Assembly: GCA_033439265.1 (NCBI GenBank)
Contig: JAVTVX010000013.1
Location: 6,660,501-6,724,500 of the forward strand
DNA: 64,000 nt
Reading direction: 5' to 3'
Origin: Dillenia suffruticosa
Lineage: Eukaryota; Streptophyta; Magnoliopsida; Dilleniales; Dilleniaceae
In this document: piece by piece, positions 37,295-50,542 of the stretch
Numbering within the stretch: position 1 is the stretch's first letter
How the letters are laid out: the number at the start of each line of letters is the position of its first letter
Notes under the pieces: generated by a model
Told to the model about the DNA's origin: nothing
Seen by the model: only the letters and a program-made list of their open reading frames with translations
Database searches by the model: none
Position numbers and translations under genes: made by a program

Positions 37295-39720
37295 TGTTGT
37301 TACTTTACCTGAGGCAGAGGACCCTCTGCCCCAGAATTAAGCTAAGGCAACGAGGGAAAGAGATAGAGAAATTTAAAAGTTATGATGTCTTTCCCTTCCT
37401 TCTTTCTCTGTCTTTCTAACTTTCTAACCTTTTTCTAACCCACTCGCTTTATGTTGCTTATGTTAAGGAGGTCTGGACGAGAGCAATTTGAGGTCTCCCA
37501 ATTTTGAAAGTTTGTTATGACAAGGAAATAACGGACGACTTATGTTGTTTCCCTGCCTCTCCTTTTGCTGCGTCCCTTCAAATTCTCTTTTAAATTAGGA
37601 CACCATCCCTTAAATCTCTCATTTCTTGTTATAAAAGCAGATAGGTACAGTACAAGTCTCTCTCCCCCGAGATCCTTTGCCACTCAAATAAATTAGAGGG
37701 AGAATTAAAGGGTCATTGAAAGGGAAGAGTCCTCTACATTGTATTAATCATTTTATGTTATTTAATGAATCACTAAATAAATTAATTTGATAAGATCTGA
37801 ATTTATTTCCTTAGAGAACTTTTTTTTTTTTAGTTATATCAGGAAGATATGAACTCGAAAATTTTAAGAAAATGAAGATAGTTTCAGTTTATAGCCCGTT
37901 AGTCTTATAGAAAGTTAATAAAGTAGATTACGGGTTGTCATTTTTAACAATAAATAACTGACTTCTATTAATTTTTAAAGCAAAGAGACTTTAACAAAGT
38001 GTTTACCTTTTACATTATCCTTGTAATCTTTCATAGATGTAAATTAATGATAAATTGTGCTATTTAATTAATTTGCAAGAAATATTAACTTTCTCTTTTT
38101 TTAAATTAATACTTCACATATACTTTTCATTTCTTTTAGATGATCATATTAAATCGCCACAAATTCATTTCACCATATTAAAATTTCAAAAGAAAAAGTG
38201 AATGAAGGTATAATCGGTAAAATAAAACTTAATATCCTTCATGGGAAATGAAACAAAGTTTAGATCCTTTAAGATAAGTTTACTCTTATAATATAACATT
38301 TTAAAATCGAAAATTTTCAATTTGTAAGAAAGTTGGAGATTTTTATATTTTGCTTTTCTTAAAGGACTTGCCACTCTAATTAATTTTTTTTTGTAATTGA
38401 CTCAAAGAATCCAACAAAATATCTAAGTTAGTGACTTTGAGTTTATTTTAATGAAATTGATGATTCTCGGATTCTGTGAGAACGATACAATGAATCTGCG
38501 GTGTCTGATAAAAATTATTAAAGTAACAAATTTGTAGAATTTATGATTAATGGAATCGAGATTTCAAAATTTATAACTGTAATTATTTTTGTTACAGAGT
38601 TAGATAATCTAAAATTATTAGAGTAGAAGAACTCATAATATTAATAAAACCAAAAACTCTAAATTATTTTAATGTAATAAGGATTTTAAAATTTGTGACA
38701 AATTTTGTAGTGGACTCAAAATCAATATGATCAATTGGTAGAGTTTGTAATAACCCTCAAATTTGAGATTCGAGAAATAATTAGAAGTTACTTTTAGAGA
38801 TTGTAGAAATTTATTAAAGTTTTAGGTTTTAAAAATTGAATTTTAGAATTTTGAGATTTAGGTAACCCCAATGTCAAATAAACCTAGATTATGAAGTGAA
38901 CCCTTAAGCCTTGGGGAATGTCAAATTCTCCGCCGTTAACTTGTTTTCAAATCTAGACATCCTTCTTCTTTTTTTAATGGAAAGTTGACGAGTGAAAATG
39001 ACTCATCATGGATCCACTCTTGGTTTGGACTACATTTATCTGATTGATGCTAAGAAGGTATTTCTAGAATAAAGTAAAAAACAAATAAAAGTTAAAGAAT
39101 AAATGAGTATCTCTCCTATTTTAACCACATCTTTGATGGCACAGGTTTGGGAAAGTAATGAAACAAGTAGCTTAGTTTTCTAAGCAGTGTATTTTTAAGG
39201 TTTCAAGGAAAAAGTAATGGTAAGCTGTCCTCGTCTGTTGATGCCTTGTCTCAGTTTGGCATGAATCATGTTCTTTATATTGAAATAATATTTTGTTTAG
39301 TTATTATTTTTTATGGTTGCTCGTCATGATAGTGTGGCTAACTTTTCTCCCCCTTGCCAAATGTGGTGATACAAGAACTGGTATTTGCTTATGTTGTTTT
39401 CATATGATCTAGCTTTCATGTTTATATTCGACACGCCATGTTCTGATAAGCTAACTCTTATGTTCGATGTGTTCCCAAGTTTTCAAGTATGAGGTTTCTA
39501 AAAAATGAAAAACACATTTTTGAAGCTAAAGATAAGAAAGATTTGATTTACATTGGTGGCCCTAAATGCTGCCACCTCAGATTTATGACGATGTTAGATT
39601 GTTTTGGGTATGTAAGTTCATGTTCAAAGGCGCCACGTTTGTCCATAAGTTCATGTGACAATATGATCAAATATGTTTTGTGAGGCTTGTTATTGATGTC
39701 ATTTGCGGCGGGGTTGGGGG
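37295..39720. other. Pectinesterase upstream flank and AT-rich spacer
   Basis: The first few hundred bases upstream of 37294 should hold the pectinesterase promoter and leader; I cannot assign motifs. From 37740 to about 39480 the sequence is AT-rich with no support for a gene. At the right end, ggcgccacgttt..tccataag (near 39628) and ggcgccacgttggtccataag (near 39734) are two short direct copies about 100 bp apart at the edge of a LINE remnant. Confidence 0.45.
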
Positions 39721-39724
39721 GGGG

Positions 39725-40780
39725 CGGTTTAGGAGGCGCCACGTTGGTCCATAAGTACGCTTGCAATGTTATTTGGAACATTCCATGGAACATAAATTTT
39801 GGACTTGCTGGCACTAACTTTTTTCCTAGACAGATCGCAACAAGTGTCTAAACACTCCAACATCGCATCTATTTGATCACTCGAGGCTTCTCCAATAAGA
39901 ATCAACACATCGGCAGTGAGAAATTGATGCTCCACCCCTAGCGAGCTTCATTGGTTTCCATCTCTTATTTGGCACAGCAGTTTCAATTAGATGACCCAAT
40001 TTCTCCATACATAAGATAAAGAGACAGAGGGTCACCTTTCTGCTTCAGCATATGAGCCATTCCATAAAAGGGTCATTTGGTTGGATGATACTATCCACAT
40101 GATTAGATTGATCCACGAGTTGGGAAAGCCGATCTCAACAAGAACTCGGTGAAAAAAATCGCATTGCAATCTGTCATATGCCTTCTCAAGATCAATCTTA
40201 ATTGCAGTAGCGCCTTTTTTCCCTACGTCTTTCGCATTGTGTGGATAGTTTCTTATATCACAATAATATTGTCAGTTGCATGCCTACCTGGAATAAAACT
40301 GCTCTGTATGGGAGCACCAGGGAACTAAGAAGAGGTCGTAGCCTATCAACTAGGACTTTGGAGATTAGCTTCAGAGAAACTGCGCAGAGGCTTATGGGGT
40401 GGAATTCCGTGATTTTCTCAGGGTGCTTCGTTTTAGCTATAAGGGCGATGAGTGTACAGTGAAGAGCGGCGTCCGATGACCCTTTTTTGAAAAGCATCTG
40501 TGGCAAATTGGTATAAATCATCAGCCACCACATCCCACTGCTGTTGATAAAAACAACCTTGAAACCCATTGATACCCGGTGCTTTAAAAGGCTTCATTGA
40601 AAAGGGGGTTCCTGTATGTAAGCAACGGATGTAAAAAAAATCCGTGTCAAAAACATGACAAGCATCCGCAGTATATAGATGCTTGAAAAAATCTAGAGCA
40701 TGGGCTTCCAGAATTGCATCATCTGAGCACCAAGATCCATCAGACAACTTGAGAGACACAATCCTGCTTTTTCTTCTCTT
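39725..40780 (-). mobile_element. Decayed LINE reverse-transcriptase remnant
   Basis: Read on the - strand from 40780 downwards, shifted frames give KAPGINGFQGCFYQQQWDVV, then PEKITEFHPISLC and KLISKVLVDRLRPLL. These are followed by an ILIGEASSDQIDAMLECLD segment and KVSASKSKIYV. These follow the standard order of plant LINE RT blocks. Stops and frameshifts make it non-functional. The 3' end is cut near 39725, and no TSD was identified. Confidence 0.75.
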
Positions 40781-40789
40781 GATGATGGC

Positions 40790-41590
40790 GGTAACATGGA
40801 AAAAGGGCCACTACTTCTCTCCTCGCCCTTTTCAACCTTCTCTAATTTTATTTTATTTTTTGGATAGTTTGGTAATTTTAATTTGAGAAAATTTGTGGGA
40901 TGTATCATTTTTTTAGAGTCATAATTTGTTAAAGCTTCTTTCGATTAAATTTTGGGATTCAAGACTTAGATATCTCTTTCTCCAAATTTAGTGCTAATTT
41001 CTTTTTCTTCTCCGTTTTGGCCATTTTCGTACAAATATTAGAGTGAATATCAAGGGAGAGTCACTGGGGTGGTGAAGAGCTTCATGGCTTGCTAGCCTCC
41101 GACCCATCAAAAACCCACCAATACTCTCAAATTGACTCATATTGTGTCCATTTCCATCTCTATGTTGACTATTAAGTTTATTTTAATGTTAACCGTCTAT
41201 TAAAAAGACTAAGAACGGTTGTCGCTGGATCTCTTTTATTCCGGGCTATCTCTCCTCAAAATTCAATTCCTAGAAATACTGACCGGTAGATGCATCTTAA
41301 TCTCAGCCCTCCATTCTCAATAGTCCTATTGATCCTGTCCGTTGGATAAGTTTTGATCTTGACCGTCAGTCCATAGATACCCGACCGATCTCAGCAGCCG
41401 GTCCCTATGAACCTTGTAATCTCAGCCATCTCTTTCAAACCATTTTAAAAACTCTAGTAATCGCAGCCGTCCCTTTTCAAAGACCTTAGCCATTAAACTT
41501 TTCTTGATCTCGATCGTCCCTCTTAAGAACCTACGCAATCAAAGGATCGGCACCCATATTTGTTCCAAATATCCCATTCTACTTCTCTTC
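40790..41590. other. Spacer upstream of the EF2 leader
   Basis: No gene seen. The portion from about 41150 holds several short diverged phrases of the type (t/c)agccgtccct or accgtcagtcc, giving a weakly repetitive look. It presumably includes the EF2 promoter. Confidence 0.4.
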
Positions 41591-42022
41591 CTCTAGTTCT
41601 CACTCACCATCCTTTTACATCCTACCGCCGCCGCTGCAGCAAATCCTTGAGGCAGCCGCGGCAATAGCTCCGTTACCGTGATCGTATCCGACCGCCGGTG
41701 AACCTTGTCGCCGCGGTGTCTTCATCGTTCGGGCTAGGTGAGACCCTTTTCCTTAGCTTCGTCTTGGTCGCCCTTTGGCCTCCGGTCTAACTTCTCTCTC
41801 GTTTCTTATCCGTGTTAGATCTGAATTTTGGTTAAGTTGGTGGTGTGTTTTTAGCCGGAATTCGTAGATCCGCCATCGTCACCGTCGGTTGAAGGTAAAC
41901 CTCTCCCTCCCTCCTCGCTTCTCTTAATTGCTGTTATTGCTACTAATTTGCCGCTCCTCATCGTGCTGCAGCAACTCTTTACCTAAATTTCCAGCAGTAA
42001 TATCCTATAAAGCTCATTCAAA
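41591..42022 (+). other. EF2 5' leader with probable leader intron(s)
   Basis: It is GC-richer than its flanks, with CCGCCGC and GCCGCGG clusters near 41620-41720. Candidate donors are at gggctag|gtgaga (41737/41738) and gttgaag|gtaaac (about 41894/41895). An acceptor ctgcag precedes caactcttta near 41971. Which sites are used cannot be settled from sequence alone. Confidence 0.4.
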
Positions 42023-45000
42023 ATGGTAAGTTCCTTAATTGCCAATGCTTTTATTTGGGTGCTTCCTTTCTCGTAAGGGGACTGATTTTGAGATGCATTA
42101 TAAACTTGCAGGTGAAGTTTACAGCAGAAGAGCTCCGTAGAATTATGGACTTCAAACATAATATACGAAATATGTCTGTTATTGCTCATGTCGATCATGG
42201 TACCATCTTTTATCTCTTGTTTGTATTTGAAAGTAATTTATTTATGCAACCTGTACCTTTTCCCATATTTTGACTCAATCAGGTTTTGATGTTTACTCTG
42301 AGGAGAGTAAAAAAATCACATTTAACATGTTAATTTAGGTCAAGTTTTAAATCTTTTTTGATACTTTAAGCATGTCTGGTTCACCCCCGTAAAAGAAAAC
42401 ACTGTTGGTCTACGTTCTGTTACAAGAAATATCCTAATTGTAGCAGTTTTTGTAGCCTCTTCTTTTAGTGTGTCAATAGGTTCAAGTGCTTTCTCCTAAG
42501 TTTCATTCGCATCTTCCTAATCACTATGTTGGAGGGTGCCGATGTAATGCTTGTTTGTTTCTAGCTGATTCATGGATTTTAGGTACTGGATAGTTGCTTG
42601 TTCTGCTGTTATGTCTGTGCTAGGCTGTTTATGGGGATTTTTATTTATTTATTTTTTTTGGGCCAGGAAAGTCAACTCTTACCGATTCTCTTGTGGCTGC
42701 GGCTGGTATTATTGCTCAAGAAGTGGCAGGAGATGTTCGGATGACCGACACCCGTCAGGATGAGGCAGAGCGTGGTATCACAATTAAGTCTACCGGTATT
42801 TCTCTGTACTACGAGATGTCTGATGAATCCCTGAAGAATTACAAGGGCGAGCGCCAAGGAAATGAATATCTCATCAATCTCATAGATTCTCCTGGGCATG
42901 TTGACTTCTCTTCTGAAGTCACTGCTGCACTCCGTATCACTGATGGTGCCCTTGTGGTGGTGGATTGTATTGAGGGGGTTTGCGTCCAAACTGAGACTGT
43001 CCTGAGACAAGCCCTTGGAGAGAGGATTCGGCCTGTGTTGACTGTCAATAAGATGGACAGATGCTTCCTTGAGCTTCAAGTTGAGGGTGAGGAGGCTTAC
43101 CAGACCTTCCAGAGAGTCATTGAGAATGCCAACGTGATTATGGCAACATATGAAGATAGTCTTCTGGGTGATGTCCAAGTCTACCCTGAAAAAGGCACTG
43201 TTGCTTTCTCTGCTGGTTTACATGGTTGGGCATTTACCCTGACCAACTTTGCAAAGATGTATGCCTCCAAGTTTGGAGTTGATGAAGGTAAGATGATGGA
43301 GCGGCTCTGGGGTGAAAACTATTTCGACCCTGCGAGCAAAAAGTGGACCAACAAGAGCACTGGTTCCCCAACTTGCAAGCGTGGATTTGTTCAATTCTGC
43401 TATGAACCCATCAAGCAGATCATTTCGACGTGTATGAATGATCAGAAGGACAAGCTCTGGCCTATGTTGCAGAAGCTTGGTGTTGTCATGAAGGCTGAGG
43501 AGAAGGATCTGATGGGCAAAGCTTTAATGAAACGTGTTATGCAGACCTGGCTTCCTGCAAGCAGTGCACTTTTGGAAATGATGATCTTTCACCTTCCCTC
43601 ACCTGCCAAAGCTCAGAAATATCGTGTTGAGAACTTGTATGAAGGTCCCCTTGATGATATGTATGCTAATGCTATTCGGAACTGTGATCCTGAGGGTCCT
43701 CTTATGCTTTATGTGTCAAAGATGATTCCGGCTTCTGACAAGGGTAGATTCTTTGCTTTTGGTCGTGTTTTCTCTGGCAAGGTTGCAACTGGAATGAAGG
43801 TCAGGATCATGGGGCCAAATTATGTGCCTGGTCAGAAGAAGGATCTGTATGTTAAGAGTGTCCAGAGAACTGTTATTTGGATGGGAAAGAAGCAAGAATC
43901 TGTTGAGGACGTGCCTTGTGGAAATACTGTTGCCATGGTTGGGTTGGACCAGTTCATCACTAAGAATGCAACCCTCACAAACGAGAAGGAAGTGGATGCT
44001 CATCCAATCAGAGCTATGAAGTTTTCTGTGTCTCCTGTTGTGCGTGTAGCTGTGCAGTGTAAGGTGGCTTCAGATCTCCCAAAACTTGTTGAAGGTTTGA
44101 AACGACTTGCCAAATCAGATCCTATGGTTGTATGTACAATTGAGGAGTCAGGTGAACACATTATTGCTGGAGCAGGAGAACTCCACCTTGAAATCTGTTT
44201 GAAGGACTTGCAGGAGGACTTCATGGGTGGTGCTGAAATCATTCAGTCTGATCCTGTTGTTTCTTTCCGTGAGACTGTCCTGGAGAAGTCTTGCAGGACC
44301 GTGATGAGCAAATCTCCTAACAAGCATAACCGTCTGTACATGGAAGCTAGGCCGATGGAGGAAGGGCTTGCAGAAGCCATTGACGATGGGCGAATTGGTC
44401 CTAGGGATGATCCCAAGAATCGGGCCAAGATCTTGTCGGAGGAGTTTGGCTGGGACAAGGACCTTGCCAAAAAGATATGGTGTTTTGGTCCAGAGACAAC
44501 AGGTCCAAACATGGTTGTGGATATGTGTAAGGGAGTTCAGTACCTGAATGAAATCAAGGACTCGGTGGTGGCTGGTTTCCAGTGGGCTTCCAAGGAAGGT
44601 GCACTTGCAGAAGAGAACATGAGGGCCATCTGTTTTGAAGTGTGTGATGTGGTTCTCCATGCTGATGCCATTCACAGAGGAGGTGGGCAGATCATTCCCA
44701 CTGCGAGAAGGGTCATTTACGCCTCACAACTGACTGCCAAGCCCAGGCTTCTTGAGCCAGTTTATCTGGTTGAAATCCAGGCCCCGGAGCAGGCACTTGG
44801 AGGCATCTACGGGGTTCTGAACCAGAAGCGTGGTCATGTGTTTGAGGAATTGCAGAGGCCAGGCACACCCCTGTACAATATCAAGGCTTATCTTCCTGTC
44901 ATAGAGTCATTTGGATTTTCGAGCACTTTGAGGGCTGCGACTTCTGGGCAGGCTTTCCCACAGTGTGTGTTTGACCACTGGGATATGATGCCTTCAGATC

Positions 45001-45107
45001 CATTGGAGAATGGCACTCAGGCGGCACAATTGGTTGCAGATATTCGCAAGAGGAAAGGTTTGAAGGAACAGATGACCCCTCTTTCCGAATATGAAGACAA
45101 ACTATAA
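42023..45107 (+). CDS. EF2: Translation elongation factor 2 (EF-2)
   Basis: Exons are 42023-42025 (the ATG alone), 42112-42199 and 42667-45107, with GT-AG borders and closing phases, giving 843 residues, exactly the usual plant length. EF-2 is the cytosolic GTPase that moves tRNA and mRNA through the ribosome. Motifs are the P-loop AHVDHGKST (26-34), [15 protein letters not shown] with the conserved threonine region that eEF2 kinase targets in other eukaryotes, DSPGHVDF (G3), NKMD (G4), and the domain IV diphthamide loop [15 protein letters not shown] with His700. The C-terminal YEDKL is typical. Starting at the later in-frame codon near 42693 would lose the P-loop, so the split start is required. 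Codon use is even and no damage is visible. Confidence 0.97.
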
Positions 45108-46434
45108 GGATGCTATAATCATCCATCTTTTTGTTATATGCTTTGGTTGGAGTCTAGTAGACAAGAAAACGGAGGCCGCAGGGAGAGTTGTCGGAGTACA
45201 ATTTCTTAACTTGAAACTCCTCATTTTACTAGGATATTTTTTCCTCTTAATTTTCTTATTAATACTCTGCTAAGTGTTTGGTTTGGTAAGTGTCTTTGGT
45301 TGTTTTCTGGGTTTGTGCCCTTGTAGTTGAACTTGATATTTGGATTAATGCTGTTTTAAATTTTGCTTCCATTTTTGGTGGTTAATGACTAATGTATTTA
45401 GAATGTGTGTTTTTATTTTATGTTATTTATTATTTTTAAAGATTTCATCTGATCAAATTCTAAAGCAATTATATATTTTTTTAAATATTTCACCCATTTT
45501 TTCTATTTAATCCTTGAATTCTTAACTTTTTCAATCGAGGCTTAAATGTACACCCACGTGTGATTCTCCCCGCATCTTCTCTTCCGGACATCTTTTGTTT
45601 TCAGACCGGTCGCCGAATATCAAATCAACCTTGTTGAATGGGGCAGAAAATTGTTTGCCTTCGTTACTATTTCTTGAAAATTTGTATCTTTGTTTTGTTT
45701 TTAATGTTTTCTCAATATGATAAAAATAAGGTTTTACTATGTTGGTGCCACATCATTACCTCTTGGTATTTTTGAGTTAAAAAATAATACCAAATTTAAT
45801 AAATTATGAATTTGACACTTTTGAGGTTACATTGAGTTCTTACAAATTTGCACTTTGCCCCCACCATCTTGCCTGCATCAAGTGAAGAATAATTAGGGAA
45901 AAGCAAAGCAAAATTTTAGAAAACTTCTTCCACGCTTTAGAGGGAGAGAGAGAGAGAGAGAGACCCAATAAATTCAACAATGCAAGCTGGGCGGTTCGAC
46001 GTTCAAGTCCCGGCAACACTCCTTCCCTCAGCCTTTTACGGGCAGAGTATAGGGAGGGAGGGAGGGAGAGAGAGTAGTCTAAAAAGGTAAAACAAACCAA
46101 TTCTTTTTTAGTAACCTGTTCACAACCCAACCCATTACCTCTCCATTCTAGGCAATCGCAATCAAAGTTGAAACCCCATAACACTTGAATTCAACTCATT
46201 CTTCTCCTTTTCTTTCTTTGTTCTTTACTACTCCCTTTGTTCATCACACTGGGAAAATCTTATAAGTAATTCCAACTTTTGACCTATTCAGCTTCAATCC
46301 TCATCCAGGAGTCCAAAGAAATTCATCTTTTCACCTCCATTGCACTTTGAGCCATCTTTGTCTCCATAAATATTTTGATACCCAGAAAAAAGAAAGAATT
46401 TATGCTTACAAATATTTTGGGCTAGTGGGGTTTA
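45108..46434. other. EF2 3' flank and spacer
   Basis: The first 200-300 bp are likely EF2 3' UTR. Further on are (GA)n at about 45941-45962 and a gggagggaggga tract near 46052. Between them, gttcaagtc near 46002 matches a Pol III box B, but without a partner box A. No gene seen. Confidence 0.4.
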
Positions 46435-46690
46435 TTCAATACACATGGCTCTTAGCTTGAATATAAAGCTGATAAAATCATGAAGGAAGAATAAAGTTGG
46501 TCTAGAGAAAAAAAAATAATCAAAATTAACAAAATTCTTGATGAGTTGGAATTATATACCGTTAGTGTACGATGCATGAATGTATTTAGCGGAGCAATCG
46601 GTCAGTGCCACGTGGAACTAAGCCATGTTACCGCGAGTGATATGTTTTGCATGACCATGGCATTGGCATATCAACTTCTTAAATCGTGGG
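46435..46690. repeat. Left copy of a diverged direct repeat
   Basis: Blocks shared in order with 47956-48440 are atacacatggct, aatataaag.tgataaaat, atcaaaat.aacaaaattctt, and tggaactaagc followed by agtgatacgttttgcatggccatggc-type sequence. Between the two copies lies a decayed gag/protease fragment, so they could be the worn LTRs of one element or a segmental duplication. Confidence 0.55.
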
Positions 46691-46885
46691 TTATTAAAAA
46701 AAAAAAATGCAAATTCGTATCATATTTTACCCGAGCAATATAAACTGATCTATTTTCGTGACACTATTCATTTTTCCCTTCTCGGTTAAAATTGTGGCTT
46801 CCTCACCCGACCTTTGTATAATTTAACTGAACTTTTACAATTTATAATCCATTCCCTTTACCCGGTGAGCTTATTATTGGCAAAC

Positions 46886-46887
<2 letters not shown>

Positions 46888-46918
<31 letters not shown>
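46888..46918. repeat. (GA)n microsatellite
   Basis: About 15 GA units beside the retroelement fragment. Confidence 0.95.
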
Positions 46919-46919
<1 letters not shown>

Positions 46920-47945
46920 AACTTTGAGAGAGAGGTAGAGGGAGAAGGGATAGATAGAGAGTTGGGAGGACGGATTAGGTGGCAAATGAGAGAGCAACGT
47001 GGGAAGGGATTGGTAGGATGTGTCATGTGCCCTGTCAAGCTACCACAAGGTCCACGAAAATGTCTTCCCAATTGTGTTTTGGAATGGGAAGAGGCGTGTG
47101 CGATGCGGTGTTTTGAACACATTCCACTTGAGTTGCGACAAAAAATCTCTCTCAGTGCTTGTGTTTGGTCTCTACCCTCATATGCCTTCATACCGCCTCC
47201 ATGCAATTTCGTTATCAAGTTCTCCTCAAGAGGAACAAAAAACCTATCCATCAAAGACAGAGAACTCGCCACAAGCTCATCCATCTAAACATTTTTTGCT
47301 AGCAAATTGAAAGTTCTCGCCTTAGCACACAACCCCTTCAAATATTCAAACTTTGGATTCACTCTATAGACCATAATTTCGGATGCGGTTCCATGTTCAA
47401 TACCACTTGCTTCTCCATATCTCGGCTAATTATATTCCCGTAGTTGCACCCATCCCTGGCACAATCAAACACCAGGTCCTTTTCTATGCACTAATCCGAA
47501 ATAACTTGACCACCATTGTCTCACCCTGCACTTTTTCATAACACTTCTACTTCTGGATCACAATACTCCTCTTAGTACTCTCCTTCATTATCCCCAGGAA
47601 TGTCAACCAAGCTACCGACTTCCGCCGAGGGAACTGATCACGGGTATTTCCCAAATGAATGCAGCTGTAACACTTCAATGGAGTTGGCTTTGCATAAGGA
47701 TTGTTTCTTTAGGACCACCCATTTCATTATTCGGTAATGCTGTTCCCCTTACCACACTTGAACCGAGGATTGTCCTTGATTAAATTTAAGGTGTCTTTAC
47801 TGCAATTTTCAATGGCGCAAGTCCTGTGAAACTCGGTCTTGACAGTACTTTTCTCCTGCGATAATTGTTCTGCCCGCAATACTAAATTCCTTGCTTAGGT
47901 CATTGTATTTACCACTAGCAACCCGAATTTCTTTCCTAAGCATTG
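46920..47945 (-). pseudogene. Decayed Ty3/gypsy-type gag and protease fragment
   Basis: On the - strand, shifted frames give a gag tail with a worn zinc-knuckle (KCYSCIHLGNTRDQFPRRK near 47640-47700). This is followed by a protease-like stretch (NYGNIISRDMEKQVV, then a PHP-type segment near 47390-47450). In intact plant gypsy elements these follow each other in this order. Many stops are present and no reverse transcriptase follows. The 136-residue - strand frame at 46874-47284 has no recognised match. Confidence 0.5.
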
Positions 47946-47955
47946 GTTCATTCCA

Positions 47956-48440
47956 AATATACACATGGCTTATTTATGGTTCTATTCTCTTATCATAAAT
48001 ATAAAGTTGATAAAATTGCGAGGAAGGAATAAATTAGTTCATTGAAAAAAAAAATCAAAATAAACAAAATTCTTGGTTTCAACTTTATAATTTTCTATAA
48101 TATTTAATAATTCATGCAAGACCGATATCTATAAGATTCATGACAAGATGATGATGTTGATACTATGAGATTCGTGACCATCCGCTGGTCATAAAAATTA
48201 CCATTTTTATGAGATATGATTGTTTAATAATAAATAATTGTTAAATGACGATTCAATGTTAATACTTCTACTCCTATCATTTAGGGTGTCAAATGGGAAT
48301 TATGAAAGATTTTCGTCGAATATAACAGTACATGAATGGTTTCAGCATGACCAGCCAGTCAATGCAGCATGGAACTAAGCTACACCAGAAGTGATACGTT
48401 TTGCATGGCCATGGCGCTAGCATATATACCACTCTCGCGC
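47956..48440. repeat. Right copy of the diverged direct repeat
   Basis: It corresponds to 46435-46690 but carries about 200 extra bases near 48080-48340. Confidence 0.55.
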
Positions 48441-48940
48441 CCTCTATTTGGGTATATTCCTATTTTCTTCGGGAGAGAGTACTCATTAGGGCTATTCTTT
48501 GATCTAAATAAATTTTATTGTTTTAGAGTTTATTTTCAAATCCAAATTTTAATATTTGGAAAAAGAAAAGCTTAGAATTTATTTTCTAACTTTACAAAAA
48601 CTATAGATTTCTAAATCAACACAAATAAAATATGGAATTTATAAATAAACTCTATTAAATTTTATTAGATTCACTTAACTTTACTTTAAAAAATAATCAT
48701 TTTACTTTAACTACTAATAAGAAGAGAGAAATAATGGAAAATAAGTAATTAAGTAAATAGTAATATTAATAAATGAGTTTCACATTTCATTTTTATACTT
48801 ACAAGTATAGAAATTTGACTAAATTTTACATTTTAATTTTTGATTCCGAACACAGGACTCCATTTATAAATGAATTCTACACAATTTTCTTTATTTCAAA
48901 TAAATTGAATTTATTTTTTATTTAGTTTCAAGCATCAAGT

Positions 48941-48983
<43 letters not shown>

Positions 48984-50356
48984 TAAACATGAGAACCCCA
49001 CATTCTTGCAAACCTAACAGGAGAAATCTTATGAATTACTTCTCAAATATAATTATTATATTTATAAATTTTGACAACAAAGGTTCACTTTCACAGGTAC
49101 TTGTAGAGACTAATATCTTTATATTAGGAAAACTTTTAAATAAAAATATATTTCCTTAAACAGATTTGGAGGAAACTCTACTTTTTATGGTTTGGGAGCA
49201 GAAATTGTGGGAAAAACCTCGTTCCCACTTGATAGCCAAGAATAATTTTTTATCATTTTTTTTATGGTGGATATCCGACTTAGTATCAATTAATTTAATC
49301 TAAATACTATAAAATTTACTATGAGATTGGTTTTTTCAAATCTTATTTTTTATTTTCATGAGTTAAATTTGGGATTTATAATTAAAGAAATATAACAGTT
49401 TTTTGTCGATAGCCCCATGATAATGAAGCAAAGTCAAAATAGATTTCCCTTTTCCTTTCTTGGATTCCTTAAAAGATCATCAAAGGGGCAAAAAAAAAAA
49501 AAATCTCCAACCACATCGTCAACAGTCCGCCGTACATGAAATCAAACTGGTCTCTCTCTTTGGTGCAGCTACAAGTTTAGTTTCACTTATTAATCACAAG
49601 AGAAATGCATATCTTTTCTTTTATACATGGGAGAGTTTCAAAATAAAAAATTTTAATAAAAAAAAATAATATCAGTTGAGTTATAATTCATTATCACATG
49701 TGTCTTTATTTTTCTTTTTGGTTTTTATCAATCAGTATCTAAATTATCTGACTAATCTGATTCAAATATTGTATGGTCCATTTGTGATTGATTTTTTCGA
49801 TATTTATTTTTTTATTTTTAAAACTCAAATTTAAAATTATAATTAAAAGAGTTTAGTGTTTTTACTACTACACTTGCATGACATGATAAGGAAAACATGT
49901 CCTATAATATACACTTTTTTCTTTTTGGCTCGGCAAAGGTATCGGAAAATTCAAAGTGAAAATCTCTAATTAATACAACTATAGTATTTAAATTCAAGAT
50001 GATTATTCGAGTTAAAATATTATACCTAATGTTATTTGGGTCACTTTTAGAGTAATTTTATCAATACTTCAAATTTTCCCTTAATGTATATTATCATTGC
50101 AAATAGTTAACAATCTTAAATTAGAGATAAATTAGTAAATTGAAAGTAAATTTCTACATTTTCGAAATACAATAATCTTTTGGTGTACAAGCAAATTACG
50201 TGTTATGTACTAAAAAAAATGAAAGATGAGACTCATCGCATATAGGTGAAATCCGTGGTGAAAAGTACTGACAAATATAGTTTTGGTAAATAACAAATTA
50301 TGAGATTTTTATGATTTTCTTAATTATTAATTTTGATATTGTAATTTTTAGTTTAA
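48441..50356. other. AT-rich spacer
   Basis: It contains (GA)n at 48942-48980 and long AT-rich stretches. No reading frame or RNA gene that I can support. Confidence 0.5.
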
Positions 50357-50505
50357 TTATAGAAATGTTGAAAATAATATTCAAGAATGTGTTTTCTAAA
50401 ATCAATTTTCTGAAAATTACGATTTTAGTTTACTTACTTTCCAAAATCCTATTTTTTCAAGAATGTATATAAAGATTTTTTTTTTTTAGAAAGCATCTTC
50501 CATGT

Positions 50506-50542
<37 letters not shown>

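Noticed and set aside
45985-46025. Box B-like gttcaagtcccggcaac, possible SINE or tRNA piece
   Set aside because: No box A at the proper distance, no tail and no TSD; a GA microsatellite occupies the expected upstream region.
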